DNA of 64,000 nt, taken from NCBI RefSeq assembly GCF_900101865.1, contig NZ_FNAH01000011.1, forward strand, positions 33,520-97,519, given 5' to 3'. This DNA comes from Paracoccus isoporae. Its GTDB lineage: Bacteria; Pseudomonadota; Alphaproteobacteria; Rhodobacterales; Rhodobacteraceae. The first letter of the stretch is position 1; the number at the start of each line of letters is the position of its first letter. The position numbers and the translations under genes were made by a program. The notes under the pieces are model-generated. The model ran no database searches and was not told the origin of the DNA. It worked only from the letters and a program-made list of their open reading frames with translations. Positions 40,625 through 50,900 of the stretch are shown here, piece by piece.

Positions 40625-41777
40625 AGGCTCTCGGCACACAAACGGTGTTCGAGAGAGAAAAGTTAGGGGGTTGAGGTGTGGCGGTATTTGAGATCGTGAA
40701 AGTGGCTTTCGTCTTCGTCGCGGCGAAGATCTGATGACGAGGGCATCCCGATCATCATGGTAAAACCTCAGCTGGTGACCATCGCTCTTAGTAGCGCAAA
40801 GGCGGCTAGCGAAGAACATACAGAGCGTTGCGCTGTAGCCAACCTAGCAGTTGCGCGCCTCCGCGGCCCCTGCCCTTTTCGATGTCTGAGATCTGATGAT
40901 GAATACCCTCAACAATTGGCTCAACGCTATCCGGCGCCTGCTGACGGCGATTTGGGTCCTGGCCTCGGATATTCCCTTGGCCTTCATCGGTGCTAATGCC
41001 TGAGAGGTAGGTTGTGGATGTCTGTTGCATGATATCGTGGCTACGGGCCGTAGCGCACAAGGAGCAGACGATCGATGGTTGCCAAAACCGTTTGACCAAG
41101 GGCTCGATCCTCGAATTCCCGCGCGCGGGGAGCCGGTAACTTCTCAGTCACTTCGATAATGGCGACATGGCCAGCGAGGCAATCGGTTCCTCAAGCGCAG
41201 CAGCTGGTTGCCAGCGGTCCCGCGTTCCACTGATTTGGTCGTAGTGGACGGCGACGACATCGAAGAACAGCGGGTGCAACTTGATCTCTTGATTTCATGA
41301 CACCCGAACTCTTCAAAAGAGTGCTTTGATGTTGGCTGCGGAATGATCTGATCCACCCGGTGGATGAAAGCGATTTAATAACAATGGGTTATTGTGTTTT
41401 AGTGTTCGCGATGAGAAATTATGCCCATAACAGCCATCATCGACATGGTTTCCCTTTCCAGGGTGCCGATCCGCTACATCGGCGGGAAGCCAAAGCATCA
41501 GCACGCTTTATGAAGAAGTTGGCAGTTGCGGGCCGATTGAACGGTTTGGGCTATCTCGTGAAGAAGGAGCCGCCACAGGTCTAGCCGATGGGCCCTGTGG
41601 AAGTTCTGATCCCGTCGTACCAGTACAGTTCGGTGGCGATTGGGTGTTTCATGGGTTTGGTCCACGAAAAGTGAAAGTGTTCTTCGGGTTTTGTGACTGA
41701 CGGATGAGGGCCTTTGGGGTCCCTCAGATGGGTCCGGGCCGGGTTCCGGTCTGCCGTTCCGGATGAAGGGCATTCCC
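40625..41777. other. Gap without supportable gene
   Basis: About 1.15 kb after repC. Short open frames exist on both strands (for example 40806-41099 minus) but none has protein-like motifs, a ribosome-binding site or a recognisable relative. Small structures are visible: a repeated AGATCTGATGA near 40729 and 40890, the dyad ATCCACC-C-GGTGGAT near 41350 and an AT-rich dyad near 41377-41393. It could be decayed mobile DNA or plasmid regulatory sequence. Confidence 0.5.
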
Positions 41778-42248
41778 ATGCAAACAGGTGTCTTGCGCGT
41801 GCTCCGCGCAACCGCCGCCTCCTGGTGGCGACATAGAGAGCTGCGCCGAACTGGCCAGACGGCGCTGGCACAGCGGCTCGAACGCCAGACCGTCCTGCGT
41901 GATCTCGGCTATCTGAAGCAGGCGGCGTCATTGCCAAACGCGCGTGTGATCTGCGGCGAGGGTGGGACATTCCTCCATCTCGGTTGGACCACCGTGTCGA
42001 GTTTCGCGCCGATCGAGCGCTTTCCCTTGGCCGCGCTTACGGTCGCGCGAGGGACGCCGTTCATCGATATCCGACCCATCAGTGACGTCATCGCCTTCGC
42101 GAACGTGCCGCGGGTGGCGCGAGGCGGATCGGTCGACGCTGACCATTCAAGTGCCGGCCAGTCTGTCTCGCTGACCACCTACATCGACATGGTCGAAAAG
42201 CTCGGCGCGAGCATCACCAACGATCCGCGGCCCTGTCGGTCAACCTGA
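41778..42248 (+). CDS. Hypothetical plasmid-cassette protein
   Basis: A 156-residue protein of unknown function with a basic N-terminal half (ASWWRHRELRRTGQTALAQRLERQTVLRDLGYLKQ) and a neutral C-terminal half. GAAGGG lies eight bases before ATG 41778; ATG 41763 is an alternative. It precedes ardC by 39 bp and starts the cassette of plasmid genes that continues to 54411. Confidence 0.5.
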   Translation: MQTGVLRVLRATAASWWRHRELRRTGQTALAQRLERQTVLRDLGYLKQAASLPNARVICGEGGTFLHLGWTTVSSFAPIERFPLAALTVARGTPFIDIRPISDVIAFANVPRVARGGSVDADHSSAGQSVSLTTYIDMVEKLGASITNDPRPCRST

Positions 42249-42287
42249 TCCCCAAACTTCTCACCAACACACGAAAGGACGCCAGCC

Positions 42288-43226
42288 ATGGCCCGATCCC
42301 GCACGCCCAAATTCGATGCCTCCGAGGTCATCACAAGCGAAATCATTCGCATCATCGAGCGCGGTGTACTGCCGTGGCGCAAGCCATGGACCGCAGGTGG
42401 CAGCTCGCGTCCTCTGCGCGTTGGAGGAGAGCCGTACCAGGGGGTCAACAACTTCATGCTGACCATGCGCACCGTGATGGCGGGCCATAGCTCGCCCTTC
42501 TGGATGACGCTGCCTCAGGCCAATGCCTTGGACGCGAAGGTGCGCAAAGGCGAGAAGTCCTCTGTCGTTGTCTACTACGGCCAAAGCCGGAAAGACGCCG
42601 GCGGCGAGGATGATCAGGAGGAGAGCGATGATCGGTCCGAGGAGGCCGGCATCTACCGCTTCCAGAAATCCTACCGCGTATTCAATGCCTGCCAGATCGA
42701 GGGCTTGCCCGACAGCTTCTTCCCCGATCCGGAGCCCGAGCCCGAGCATCCGCCGTCCGAGCCCATCCCGCACATGCAGGCGTTTTTCGATGCCATCGAC
42801 ATCACAACCGTCTTCACGGGAACGGAAGCGTACTATCTGCCCCCCGTGGACAAGGTTTACATGCCATCCATCACGCGGTTCCAGGACCCGCGCAATTTCT
42901 ACGGGGTCTGGGCGCATGAGTTGGCCCATGCGACGAAAGCCCCCCATCGATTGAACCGTGATTTCGGGTTCTCGAAGTTTGGCAACACGTCCTATGCGCG
43001 CGAGGAGATCGTCGCGGAACTGACCTCGGTGTTTCTGGGGCAGACGCTCGGCTTCACGGCGCATACGCTCGAGATGAATGCCGCCTACCTCCACAACTGG
43101 TTGCGTGTCCTGCGCTCCGACAAGGGCGCGATCTTCCGGCACGCCGCCGATGCGCAGCGCGCCTGTGATTATCTGATCGCCAGATCGGAGGCGGGCAGGG
43201 CAGGGGAGGTCGACCAGGCCGCTTGA
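42288..43226 (+). CDS. ardC: ArdC-like antirestriction / zincin metallopeptidase-domain protein
   Basis: A 312-residue protein. The N-terminal ssDNA-binding ArdC domain shows VITSEIIRIIERGVLPWRKPWTAGG and NNFMLTM; the C-terminal zincin domain shows WAHELAHATKAPHRLNRDFG (HELAH at residues 210-214) and YAREEIVAELTSVFLGQTLGF. ArdC proteins protect incoming plasmid DNA from restriction during conjugation. A Pro/Glu-rich spacer (EPEPEHPPSEP) joins the parts. Confidence 0.88.
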   Translation: MARSRTPKFDASEVITSEIIRIIERGVLPWRKPWTAGGSSRPLRVGGEPYQGVNNFMLTMRTVMAGHSSPFWMTLPQANALDAKVRKGEKSSVVVYYGQSRKDAGGEDDQEESDDRSEEAGIYRFQKSYRVFNACQIEGLPDSFFPDPEPEPEHPPSEPIPHMQAFFDAIDITTVFTGTEAYYLPPVDKVYMPSITRFQDPRNFYGVWAHELAHATKAPHRLNRDFGFSKFGNTSYAREEIVAELTSVFLGQTLGFTAHTLEMNAAYLHNWLRVLRSDKGAIFRHAADAQRACDYLIARSEAGRAGEVDQAA

Positions 43227-43296
43227 GGGAATGTGTCTCGGCAAAGGGAAAGCAGGCTTTGGGAAGGGTATTTCAAACTTCTCAAAGGACAGACCC

Positions 43297-43686
43297 ATGA
43301 CCTCCGTAGCACACCCTCTGACAGACCGCCCAGACCCCGCCGTAATCGCCGATCAGAACGATGCCTTCCGCAAGCTCGCCTGCCTCGGGATAGCGCCAGA
43401 GGCGCCCATACAAGGCCGCATGCATGTGACTCGCTCGCTCATGGAGGCCGGTGACGGCTTCATGGCCGAGGCGGTGAAGGCAACCGGTGAGTTTGCCACG
43501 TTCGAGCCTGAGAATGACCCGGAAGGCTGGCACGATTTCGGGGCGGTCGAGATCCGGGGCGAGACCGTGTTCTGGAAACTGGATCTGTATGAAGCAGGCT
43601 CGGATTTCCGCTACGGGGCCGAGACCCCGGACAACCCCGCCACCACCATGCGCGTGCTGACCATCATGCTGGCGCGCGACTGGTAA
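43297..43686 (+). CDS. DUF3768 family protein
   Basis: A 129-residue protein with the DUF3768 features NDAFRK near residue 21 and DPEGWHDFGAVEIRGETVFWKLDLYE, ending TTMRVLTIMLARDW. ATG 43297 has AAAGGA upstream; the frame extending back to 43231 is not needed. Function unknown, but the family is a regular member of ArdC/ParB plasmid cassettes. A run of ten C lies 14 bp after its stop, and a terminator follows at 43727. Confidence 0.78.
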   Translation: MTSVAHPLTDRPDPAVIADQNDAFRKLACLGIAPEAPIQGRMHVTRSLMEAGDGFMAEAVKATGEFATFEPENDPEGWHDFGAVEIRGETVFWKLDLYEAGSDFRYGAETPDNPATTMRVLTIMLARDW

Positions 43687-43726
43687 AGGGGCAGGGGACG
43701 CCCCCCCCCCTGACATCTCAGACGAT

Positions 43727-43772
43727 GAAGGCCCGCTGCCCCTCAAAAGGCAAAGCGGGCCTTCTGTCGTTT
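43727..43772 (+). terminator. Hairpin terminator
   Basis: Perfect arms GAAGGCCCGCT (43727-43737) and AGCGGGCCTTC (43754-43764) followed by a T-containing tail ending TTTT. It separates the DUF3768 gene from the ParB gene. Similar hairpins recur between genes in this cassette. Confidence 0.75.
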
Positions 43773-43842
43773 TGATCCCCGAAGCCGGGGATTGGTCGCG
43801 CGCGAGCGCGGGCCGCACCATACCCATCGAAAAGGACATCCT

Positions 43843-45825
43843 ATGACCGCAAGTTTCAAACCCGTCTCCGTCGCTATCGGCGATCTGACCGCCCATCCCG
43901 CCAACGTGCGCAGCAACTCCCCGGAAACCTATGACCCCGAGAACATCGCGCATCTCAAAGCCAGCATCGCCGTTCTGGGCCTGCTCCAGCCGCTCCTGGT
44001 CCAGAAGCTTGACGGCAAATACGCCGTCCTCGCTGGTGGCCGGCGCCATGCCGCGCTGAAGGAGCTGGTCGCCGACAAGGTCGCGAAGGGGTTCACCGCG
44101 AAAACCAAGATCGACTGCCGCCTCGTGCCGGACGATTGCGACGTCACCACGGCGCTGTCGCTCGCCGAGAACATCACGCAGGCCCCCATGAATGCGATTG
44201 ACGAGTTCGAGGCCTTCGCGCGGATGATGGAGGTCGACGGTCAGACGCCTGAGACCATCGCAAAGACTTTCGGCACGACCGTTGCCGCCGTGAAAGGCCG
44301 GTTGCGCTACGGGCTGATCCACCCCGATATCCGCGCCGCCGCTCGGGCGAAGACGATCACGCTCGACACGATGAAGGCCTTTGCCGAGCACCCGAGCCAG
44401 GAGGTTCAGCGCGAGGTCTACGAGGCGCTCACCAAGGAAGACAGCTATCTGCAGGCCTATACCGTCCGGCAAGCGCTCAAATCCCGCGGCGTGCAGGTCA
44501 GCGACGATATCGGAGCCTTCGTGCGCGCGGACTACGAGGCGCGTGGCGGTGCCGTCGCGGCTGACCTTCTGGAAGAGCATTCCGTGCTCGAGGATGCGGC
44601 GCTGGTCGAGACCATCCTGCTCGAGAAGCTCGGGGTCGCTGCCGAGGAGGCTCGCGCGAAACTGGGCTTTGCCTGGGCGGATGCGATGGTCCGCTACGAT
44701 TACGCGACCATGGCGGACTATGGCCGGGTCTATCCCGGCCCGATCGAGCCGGATGAGGCTGCCCAGAAGCGCATCGATGAGATCACCGCCGAGCTTGAGC
44801 AACTGCAACTCGAGATGGAAGATGAGGGGCTCGACGACGGTGCCTACAACGCCCTTTACGACCGCGTCGACGCTCTGGAAGAGGAAGCCCGCGACCTGCA
44901 GGAGGCCTATAGCGCCGAGGATCTCGCCCGTGCAGGCGTGATCGCGTCCTGGTCGGGCGGGCAGGTGACGCTCCATGTGGGCCTCTTGCGCCCGGAGGAC
45001 ATCGTGAAAGAAGAGGGCGCGCGCGCCGCCTCAGCCAACACGACCGGGGAGGAAGCCCCCGACGCCGGCGAAATCACCTACCCGGCCTCGCTGGCCGACG
45101 ATCTCAAGACCGAGCGGGCCATGGCATTGGGGGCCGCGATGGCGCTGCATCCGGAAGCCACGCTCGATCTGACGCTCTTCAAGCTGGTGAGCGACGTTCT
45201 GGCCAGCGGCATGGCCGTGACGCAGGCGATCAAGATCGATGCCCGCAAGGAATACCGCAGCCATGCCAAGATGGACGAGATCGACGAGACCTCGCTCGAG
45301 CAGGTGGCGGCGGCGCATGATGCGCTTGATCTCTCCTGGCTCGATGACACCCGCGCGCCCGCCGATCAGTTCGCGGCGTTTCGCGCGCTGGAGGCCGGCG
45401 AGAAGGCCAAGCTCGTGGCCTATGCCACGGCCAGCACCACGCAGTCCTGCTTCGCGCGGGACCGCCAGCGCGACAGCCTGATGCATGCGTTCGAGATCGA
45501 GATCATGCCCGACATCCGCGCCCACTGGACGCCGAATGCGGCGCTCTTCAACCGCTTCAAGAAGGCTTGGCTCCTGAAGATCCTCGGCGAGGATCTGGGA
45601 TTGGCCCAGGAGGCGGTGACGCTGGCCTCGTCGAGCAAGAAAGAGATCGTCGCCTTCTGCGACAAGCTCTTCGCCGAGCCCTTCGCCACGCTCACGGACG
45701 CGCAGCGCGCTGCCGTGGTCGCCTGGTGCCCGCCGATGATGCAGACGGCCGGTGTCGCCTGTGATGAGGCGGAGCCCATCGAGGAATCTCCGGAGCCTGA
45801 CAGCGAGGTCGCGCAAGCGGCCTGA
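43843..45825 (+). CDS. Large ParB/Srx-family protein
   Basis: A 660-residue protein with an N-terminal ParB-type domain: VSVAIGDLTAHPANVR, LGLLQPLLVQKLDGKYAVLAGGRRHAALKEL and LAENITQAPMNAIDEFEAF, followed by an HTH (TPETIAKTFGTTVAAVKGRLRYG). The remaining 450 residues are helical and acidic with no recognised domain. It is distinct from RepB of the same plasmid; such long ParB proteins occur in plasmid cassettes beside ArdC and methylase/helicase genes and are not known to act in partition. ATG 43843 begins the conserved domain. Confidence 0.82.
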   Translation: MTASFKPVSVAIGDLTAHPANVRSNSPETYDPENIAHLKASIAVLGLLQPLLVQKLDGKYAVLAGGRRHAALKELVADKVAKGFTAKTKIDCRLVPDDCDVTTALSLAENITQAPMNAIDEFEAFARMMEVDGQTPETIAKTFGTTVAAVKGRLRYGLIHPDIRAAARAKTITLDTMKAFAEHPSQEVQREVYEALTKEDSYLQAYTVRQALKSRGVQVSDDIGAFVRADYEARGGAVAADLLEEHSVLEDAALVETILLEKLGVAAEEARAKLGFAWADAMVRYDYATMADYGRVYPGPIEPDEAAQKRIDEITAELEQLQLEMEDEGLDDGAYNALYDRVDALEEEARDLQEAYSAEDLARAGVIASWSGGQVTLHVGLLRPEDIVKEEGARAASANTTGEEAPDAGEITYPASLADDLKTERAMALGAAMALHPEATLDLTLFKLVSDVLASGMAVTQAIKIDARKEYRSHAKMDEIDETSLEQVAAAHDALDLSWLDDTRAPADQFAAFRALEAGEKAKLVAYATASTTQSCFARDRQRDSLMHAFEIEIMPDIRAHWTPNAALFNRFKKAWLLKILGEDLGLAQEAVTLASSSKKEIVAFCDKLFAEPFATLTDAQRAAVVAWCPPMMQTAGVACDEAEPIEESPEPDSEVAQAA

Positions 45826-45898
45826 GTCCTCACGCGACCCGCGCGAGGCATTCCCCGCGCGGGTCGACCCCTCCCACACCCAACGGAAAGACATCCCC

Positions 45899-46492
45899 AT
45901 GGCTATTCTCAAGTTCTCTGCCTCCGCTGTTGCGGCGCAAATCGCGCATGCGCGCGCCTGCAAGACCTTCCTGCCCAACTGGAACGGGCCCGTGGACAGG
46001 CCCGCCCTGATCCTCATCGTCGGCAATGGTGTGCATCTGCGCTCGAACGGCATCGATGGCACGACCACCCGTATCGTTACCACCGAGCAGGCCGATCCTT
46101 CCTTCGCCTTCGCCGACGGCATGAACCCGTTTCGGGACACCGACTGGATGGCGCAGCGCCGCATGGCGTTTCGTGATCTGACCGGCCAGTTCTACACCGA
46201 CATCCTGGATGACGTGCAGGTGCTCATCGACCGGGGGCGAGGGGCCATCCGGCTCGCCACCGATGGCCACAGCATCCGCGTCTTCGTGCGCCGGGCCTCG
46301 GATTATCTCATCGGCGGAACCTACGAAGTGCCCTCGGGCCTCGGCGGCACCTTCCGGGTTATCCTCAAGGATGCCTGCGACACCTTCGCGATCGTGCAGA
46401 ACTGCGGCAATTGCGAGGATTTCGACGCCATGCAGCCCTACCGCGTGCCGCTTGATGCCCTAATGGAACTCGATGACCGGAGGGTGGCGTGA
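45899..46492 (+). CDS. Hypothetical plasmid-cassette protein
   Basis: A 197-residue protein starting MAILKFSASAVAAQIAHARACKTFLPNWNGP. No family recognised. It contains two Cys close together (QNCGNCEDF). ATG 45899 follows the leader pattern seen before other genes in this cassette (AAAGACATCCCC). It overlaps the next gene by 1 bp, so the two are coupled. Confidence 0.6.
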   Translation: MAILKFSASAVAAQIAHARACKTFLPNWNGPVDRPALILIVGNGVHLRSNGIDGTTTRIVTTEQADPSFAFADGMNPFRDTDWMAQRRMAFRDLTGQFYTDILDDVQVLIDRGRGAIRLATDGHSIRVFVRRASDYLIGGTYEVPSGLGGTFRVILKDACDTFAIVQNCGNCEDFDAMQPYRVPLDALMELDDRRVA

Positions 46493-47148
46493 TGGGTTGG
46501 CTTTTCTACACCGATCGCCGCGTTCAGACCTACGCGGATGAGAAAGCGGAAATCGCCAGGCTCTGCACCTCTCATGGCGACACGCGCAAAACTGAACTGG
46601 TCAAGGCCTGCAAGGTCGGCTCAACCTGGTATGCGGCGGCAAAGGTCACCAATCTCGACGGCACCCCTGTCGAAGACACGACCTATGTCACCGATGCGGA
46701 TGGCTCCATCACTTTCGGGGCTGTCTTCCTCACCCGATACGATGACGGCTGCTGGGGCTACAAGGACATGGAGGAAAGTGCTGGCCCGAACGAATCTCGT
46801 GCTCCGCTTGGGCTGATCGAGCTTCTCTCCGACCTGAAAGACCCGGACAGCTACGCCCAGGACTGGCGTCAGCGCTGCCGGAATTGGGCTGCGATCCCGG
46901 ACTACGAGGAAGGCGACAAGATCAGGCTCGCCACGCCCGTGACGCTCACCGATGGCAGTACATGCCAGATCGTCACCGCGACGTACTACAAGCGGGGGCG
47001 GCAAAAACGCCGCTGCTACCGCATCGAGGAAACCGGTGGGCTCGTACGCCTGTCGAAGGCCTCGCTTGCGGGCTCGGAGCTGCTCAGCTCCGCAAAAGGC
47101 GAGGCCAGTCCTGTGCTGGCGGAGTTCCTGGCGGGGCAGGGTGGCTGA
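46492..47148 (+). CDS. Hypothetical protein (MGWLFYT family)
   Basis: A 218-residue protein beginning MGWLFYTDRRVQTYADEKAEI. It resembles a group of uncharacterised plasmid proteins with this start (possibly DUF6927). The middle has KVGSTWYAAAKV and DDGCWGYKDMEESAGP, and the end TYYKRGRQKRRCYRI. GGAGGG lies upstream of ATG 46492. It ends 50 bp before the toxin-antitoxin promoter. Confidence 0.6.
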   Translation: MGWLFYTDRRVQTYADEKAEIARLCTSHGDTRKTELVKACKVGSTWYAAAKVTNLDGTPVEDTTYVTDADGSITFGAVFLTRYDDGCWGYKDMEESAGPNESRAPLGLIELLSDLKDPDSYAQDWRQRCRNWAAIPDYEEGDKIRLATPVTLTDGSTCQIVTATYYKRGRQKRRCYRIEETGGLVRLSKASLAGSELLSSAKGEASPVLAEFLAGQGG

Positions 47149-47198
47149 GTTTCCCGCTGAGACAACACCACGGGACCACGCGCGCACATACTGCCGAC

Positions 47199-47227
47199 TT
47201 GAATTCGTATCTCAAATGAGATACAAC
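47199..47227 (+). promoter_or_regulatory. Promoter/operator of the toxin-antitoxin pair
   Basis: -35 TTGAAT (47199-47204) and -10 TACAAC (47222-47227) with 17-bp spacing surround the perfect inverted repeat GTATCTC-AAAT-GAGATAC (47207-47224). This is the expected autoregulatory site of a RelB-type antitoxin. Confidence 0.72.
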
Positions 47228-47252
47228 ACTTCCATCAACTGGAGGACCATCC

Positions 47253-47552
47253 ATGCCTGCCCAAACATCCATGCTTCATGTCCGTGTTGACGATCAGCTG
47301 AAAGCACAGGCTTCGGACGCACTTGCGGGCGTCGGTCTGACGCTCTCCGACGCGGTGCGTATTCTTCTGACCCGCGTGGCCGCAGAAGGCGGCTTGCCTG
47401 CCGGATTGACCGCTGATCCGGATGCCTATGACGCCTGGTTCAGGGCGAAGGTACAGGAAGCGCTGGACGATCCAAGGCCCACAACGCCCCATGCCAAGGC
47501 GATGCAAGACGCCCAGGCATTGATTGACGGGAAGCGCCTTGCCAAATCTTGA
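47253..47552 (+). CDS. RelB/DinJ-family antitoxin
   Basis: A 99-residue protein with the RelB/DinJ ribbon-helix-helix start: MLHVRVDDQLKAQASDALAGVGLTLSDAVRILLTRVAAEGGLP. The C-terminal half would wrap the toxin. It overlaps the toxin gene by 14 bp if that starts at TTG 47539. The promoter carries a perfect inverted repeat it should bind. Confidence 0.88.
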   Translation: MPAQTSMLHVRVDDQLKAQASDALAGVGLTLSDAVRILLTRVAAEGGLPAGLTADPDAYDAWFRAKVQEALDDPRPTTPHAKAMQDAQALIDGKRLAKS

Positions 47553-47814
47553 ATGGAAAGCCACGGCCATAGCCGACTTGCTGGCAATCATTGACTACAT
47601 CTCTGACGACAACCCGGATGCCGCCCAAGTTCTCAAAGACGAGATTGAACACAAGACGTCCCTCCTTCCAGAACGCCCTCAGATGTACCGCGCGGGCCGT
47701 GTGGACGGGACTAGGGAGATGGTTGTTCGGCCGAACTACATCGTGGTTTATGCTGAAAGCCCTGAGATGGTGACCATTTTGCGCGTTCTTCATGCTGCGC
47801 AGCAGTGGCCATGA
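47539..47814 (+). CDS. RelE/ParE-family toxin
   Basis: A 91-residue protein: LEWKATAIADLLAIIDYISDDNPDAAQVLKDEIEHKTSLLPERPQMYRAGRVDGTREMVVRPNYIVVYAESPEMVTILRVLHAAQQWP, abbreviated family hallmarks being REMVVRPNYIVVY and ILRVLHAAQQWP. The start is a TTG: 47539 with GGGAAG upstream is preferred to 47524. Sequence fits the ParE-like branch; whether it inhibits gyrase or cleaves mRNA cannot be told. It stabilises the plasmid with its antitoxin partner. Confidence 0.82.
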   Translation: MPNLEWKATAIADLLAIIDYISDDNPDAAQVLKDEIEHKTSLLPERPQMYRAGRVDGTREMVVRPNYIVVYAESPEMVTILRVLHAAQQWP

Positions 47815-47843
47815 TCGGGGTGCAGGCCCCCCGCTAAGAAATT

Positions 47844-47881
47844 GCCCGCTCTACGCCTTCAAAGTGTAGAGCGGGCTTTTT
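47844..47881 (+). terminator. Rho-independent terminator after the toxin gene
   Basis: Arms GCCCGCTCTAC (47844-47854) and GTAGAGCGGGC (47866-47876) followed by TTTTT (47877-47881). It closes the toxin-antitoxin operon. Confidence 0.85.
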
Positions 47882-47921
47882 GTCCTTTGGAACTCAGACC
47901 CTGATCCAAAGGAAAATCCCC

Positions 47922-50900
47922 ATGTCCAAACCCAGAACGGCCAACCCGGCTCTCGCAATCTCCGAAGCCGATCTCGCCTCTGCGCTAGCGCTTATCGGCA
48001 CAGAGATCGACCACCAACCCCTGCGCAGCTCAGCGCTCGCGCGCGTCATGCGCGAGACGTTTCTTGGCAGCAATGCCGGCGGTGCCTGGGACTGGCGCAT
48101 GGCATATGACCTGATGCAGGCCGCGGCTGTCCAGGTGCTGCTGCGTGGGAACGGCGTGGCAGGTGACATCGCCGCTGCAAAGCTGCTTGCCTCGCGGCTG
48201 CTGACGGAAACCCGCCGGTCAGAGCAGCAGATCCGGCTGCAGCAGTTTTCCACGCCGTTGTCTTTCGCGGCAATGGTCGTGCGGGCGGCAGCCGTTCGCA
48301 AGGGCGAGACTTTGCTGGAGCCCTCGGCTGGCACCGGTGCCCTGGCTGCTTTCGCCGCCCGGGCCGGTGCCACGCTTCTGCTCAACGAGATCGACCCCTT
48401 TCGCCAGCGCCTCCTGCGCGCGGTTTTCGGCGGCGAGGTCACAGGCCATGACGGCGAGCATATCGATGATCTGCTGCAGAGGCCGGTTCTACCCGACGTC
48501 GTGGTGATGAATCCGCCCTTCGCCGCCTCGGTCGATCGGTCGCGGGACAAGCACATCGCCGCCAAACATCTCATCGCGGCTGCAAAGCGTCTCGCGCCGG
48601 GTGGGCGCCTGGTGGCGATCATGCCGCCGGGGTTCACGCCCGAACGCGATGCCGCGCATTGGTCCCGCGCCTGCAGCCTCCTGACGCCGCGACTGGCGTT
48701 GACGATGCCGGGGCAGGTCTACCGCAAGCTCGGCACAACTGTGGAAACCCAGCTCATGATCTTCGACAAGGTGCAGGAGGATTGCGAGATGATCCGCGCC
48801 GTTGTGTGCGATCTGGATGAAGCCCTTCCTTTTGTCGACGCCGTGGCCGCAACCCGGCCTGAGATGCACCCCGCCCAACGGGCAGCAGCGATCCCGCACA
48901 TTCGGCCGACCGTTCCATCCTCTGCTCCGCGCAAGACCGCCGCTGCGCCTGTCGCCGCCTCCAAGCCTCGGGCCAATGCCGTTGTCCCGCTAACTTTCAC
49001 GAGCTTTGATATCCCGCGCGACAACACGCCCATCTCGGACATCTATGCGCGCTACCGTCCGCAACGGATCGAGATCGCGGGTGCGCAGGAACATCCCACC
49101 CCGCTCGTCGAGAGCATCGCCATGGCCTCGGTTGCCCCGCCCATGCCCTCAAATACGGGTCGTGATGACTTGCGCCTGCCCGCACGGTTGGTCGAGGAGG
49201 GTCACCTCTCCGAGGCGCAGCTGGAAACCATCATCATGGCGCATGACGCCCATGGGCGCGACCTGCCCGGTCGGTTTACCATCGATGACGACCAGACCAA
49301 GCTGACGCGCGCCGATGATGACCCGGATGCACGTGCCTATCGCCTTGGCTATTTCCTCGGCGACGGCACCGGTTGCGGCAAGGGGCGCGAATGCGCGGGG
49401 CTCATCCTTGTCAACTGGCTGGCCGGGCGCAGGAAGGCGATCTGGGTCTCCAAATCCGCCACGCTCATCGAGGACGCCATCCGCGACTGGACCGATCTCG
49501 GCGGCTCGCCCGCCGACATCCAGCCGGTCTCCAAATGGAAACCGGACCAGTCCATCCCGATGGGCGACGGCATCCTATTTGTCACCTACGCCACGCTGCG
49601 GTCCGCGGGCAAATGCGGCACCACGCGACTGAGCCAGATCCTCGCCTGGATGGGCGAAGACTTTGAAGGCGTGCTGGCCTTTGATGAGGCCCATGCCATG
49701 CAGAACGCGGCCGGGTCCGAGCAGGGCAGGGGGGTCAAACCCTCCCAGCAGGGCCTTGCTGGCCTCCGGCTGCAACTGGCAGCACCCCGCGCTCGCGTCT
49801 TCTACATCTCGGCCACGGGTGCGACGAGCGTCCACAACCTCGCCTATGCCGCGCGGCTGGGGCTCTGGGGGCAGGGCCCCGAATACCCCTTCCCAAGCCG
49901 CGAGAGCTTCGTTTCTGCGATGGAAGCCGGCGGCGTGGCTGCCATGGAGGTGGTCGCGCGCGATCTCAAGACGCTCGGGCTCTACACGGCGCGTGCCCTC
50001 AGTTTTGATGGGGTGGAGTATGACGTGCTCGAACACGCGCTGACCCCGGCCCAGATCGAGATCTACGACGCATACGCGGGTGCTTTTCGGATGATCCACC
50101 ACAATCTCGAAGCGGCGCTGACTGCGACCGGCGTCAACGACGCCTCGGGGGAAACTAATGCGTCGGCCGCACGCGCCTCGGCCAAGTCCCGCTTCGAGAG
50201 CACGAAGCAGCGCTTCTTCAACCATCTCCTGATGGGCATGAAAGCCCCGACCATCATCCGTGCGATCAAGGACGACCTGGCGGCAGGCAATGCTTGCGTC
50301 ATCCAGGTTGTCTCGACAGGCGAGAGCCTGCTGAAGCGTCGGCTTGAGGCGATGGACCCGGAGGATGAACTCGTCGAGGGTGCCTTGACGCCGCGCGACT
50401 ATGTTCTGGGCTACCTCGAACAGGCCTTCCCGATCCATGCGCAAAAGCTCGTGGAGATCGACGGCAATATGGTGGCGGAACCCTTGCGGGATGAGACCGG
50501 GGCGCTCGTTGTCTCGCGCGAGGCGCTCGCTTTGCGTGACGCGGCCATGATGGAATTGATGACGCTGGCGCCGATCCCCTCGGCGCTCGATCAGATCCTC
50601 TGGGCATTTGGCGATGAGGCCGTGGCAGAAGTCACGGGGCGGTTCATCCGGCCACTCAAGGCCGAGGATGGCCATCTCTTCATCGAGAAGCGCAGCGCCA
50701 GCAGCAATTCGTCCGAGACCCAAGCCTTCATGGACGGCGAAAAGGATATCCTGATCTTCTCCGACGCGGGCGGTACGGGCCGGTCCTACCATGCGGCGCA
50801 AACCGCGAAGAACCAGAAACGGCGGCGGCACTATCTTCTGGAGCCCGGCTGGCGCGCGGATGCAGCCATCCAGGGGCTCGGCCGCACGCATCGCTCGGCC

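Noticed and set aside
40806..41099. 97-codon minus-strand open frame after repC
   Set aside because: No ribosome-binding site, motif or protein-like composition; kept only as part of the described gap.
43282..44976. 564-codon minus-strand open frame
   Set aside because: Lies opposite DUF3768 and ParB genes, is His/Arg/Gly-rich without motifs, and crosses two real gene boundaries and a terminator.
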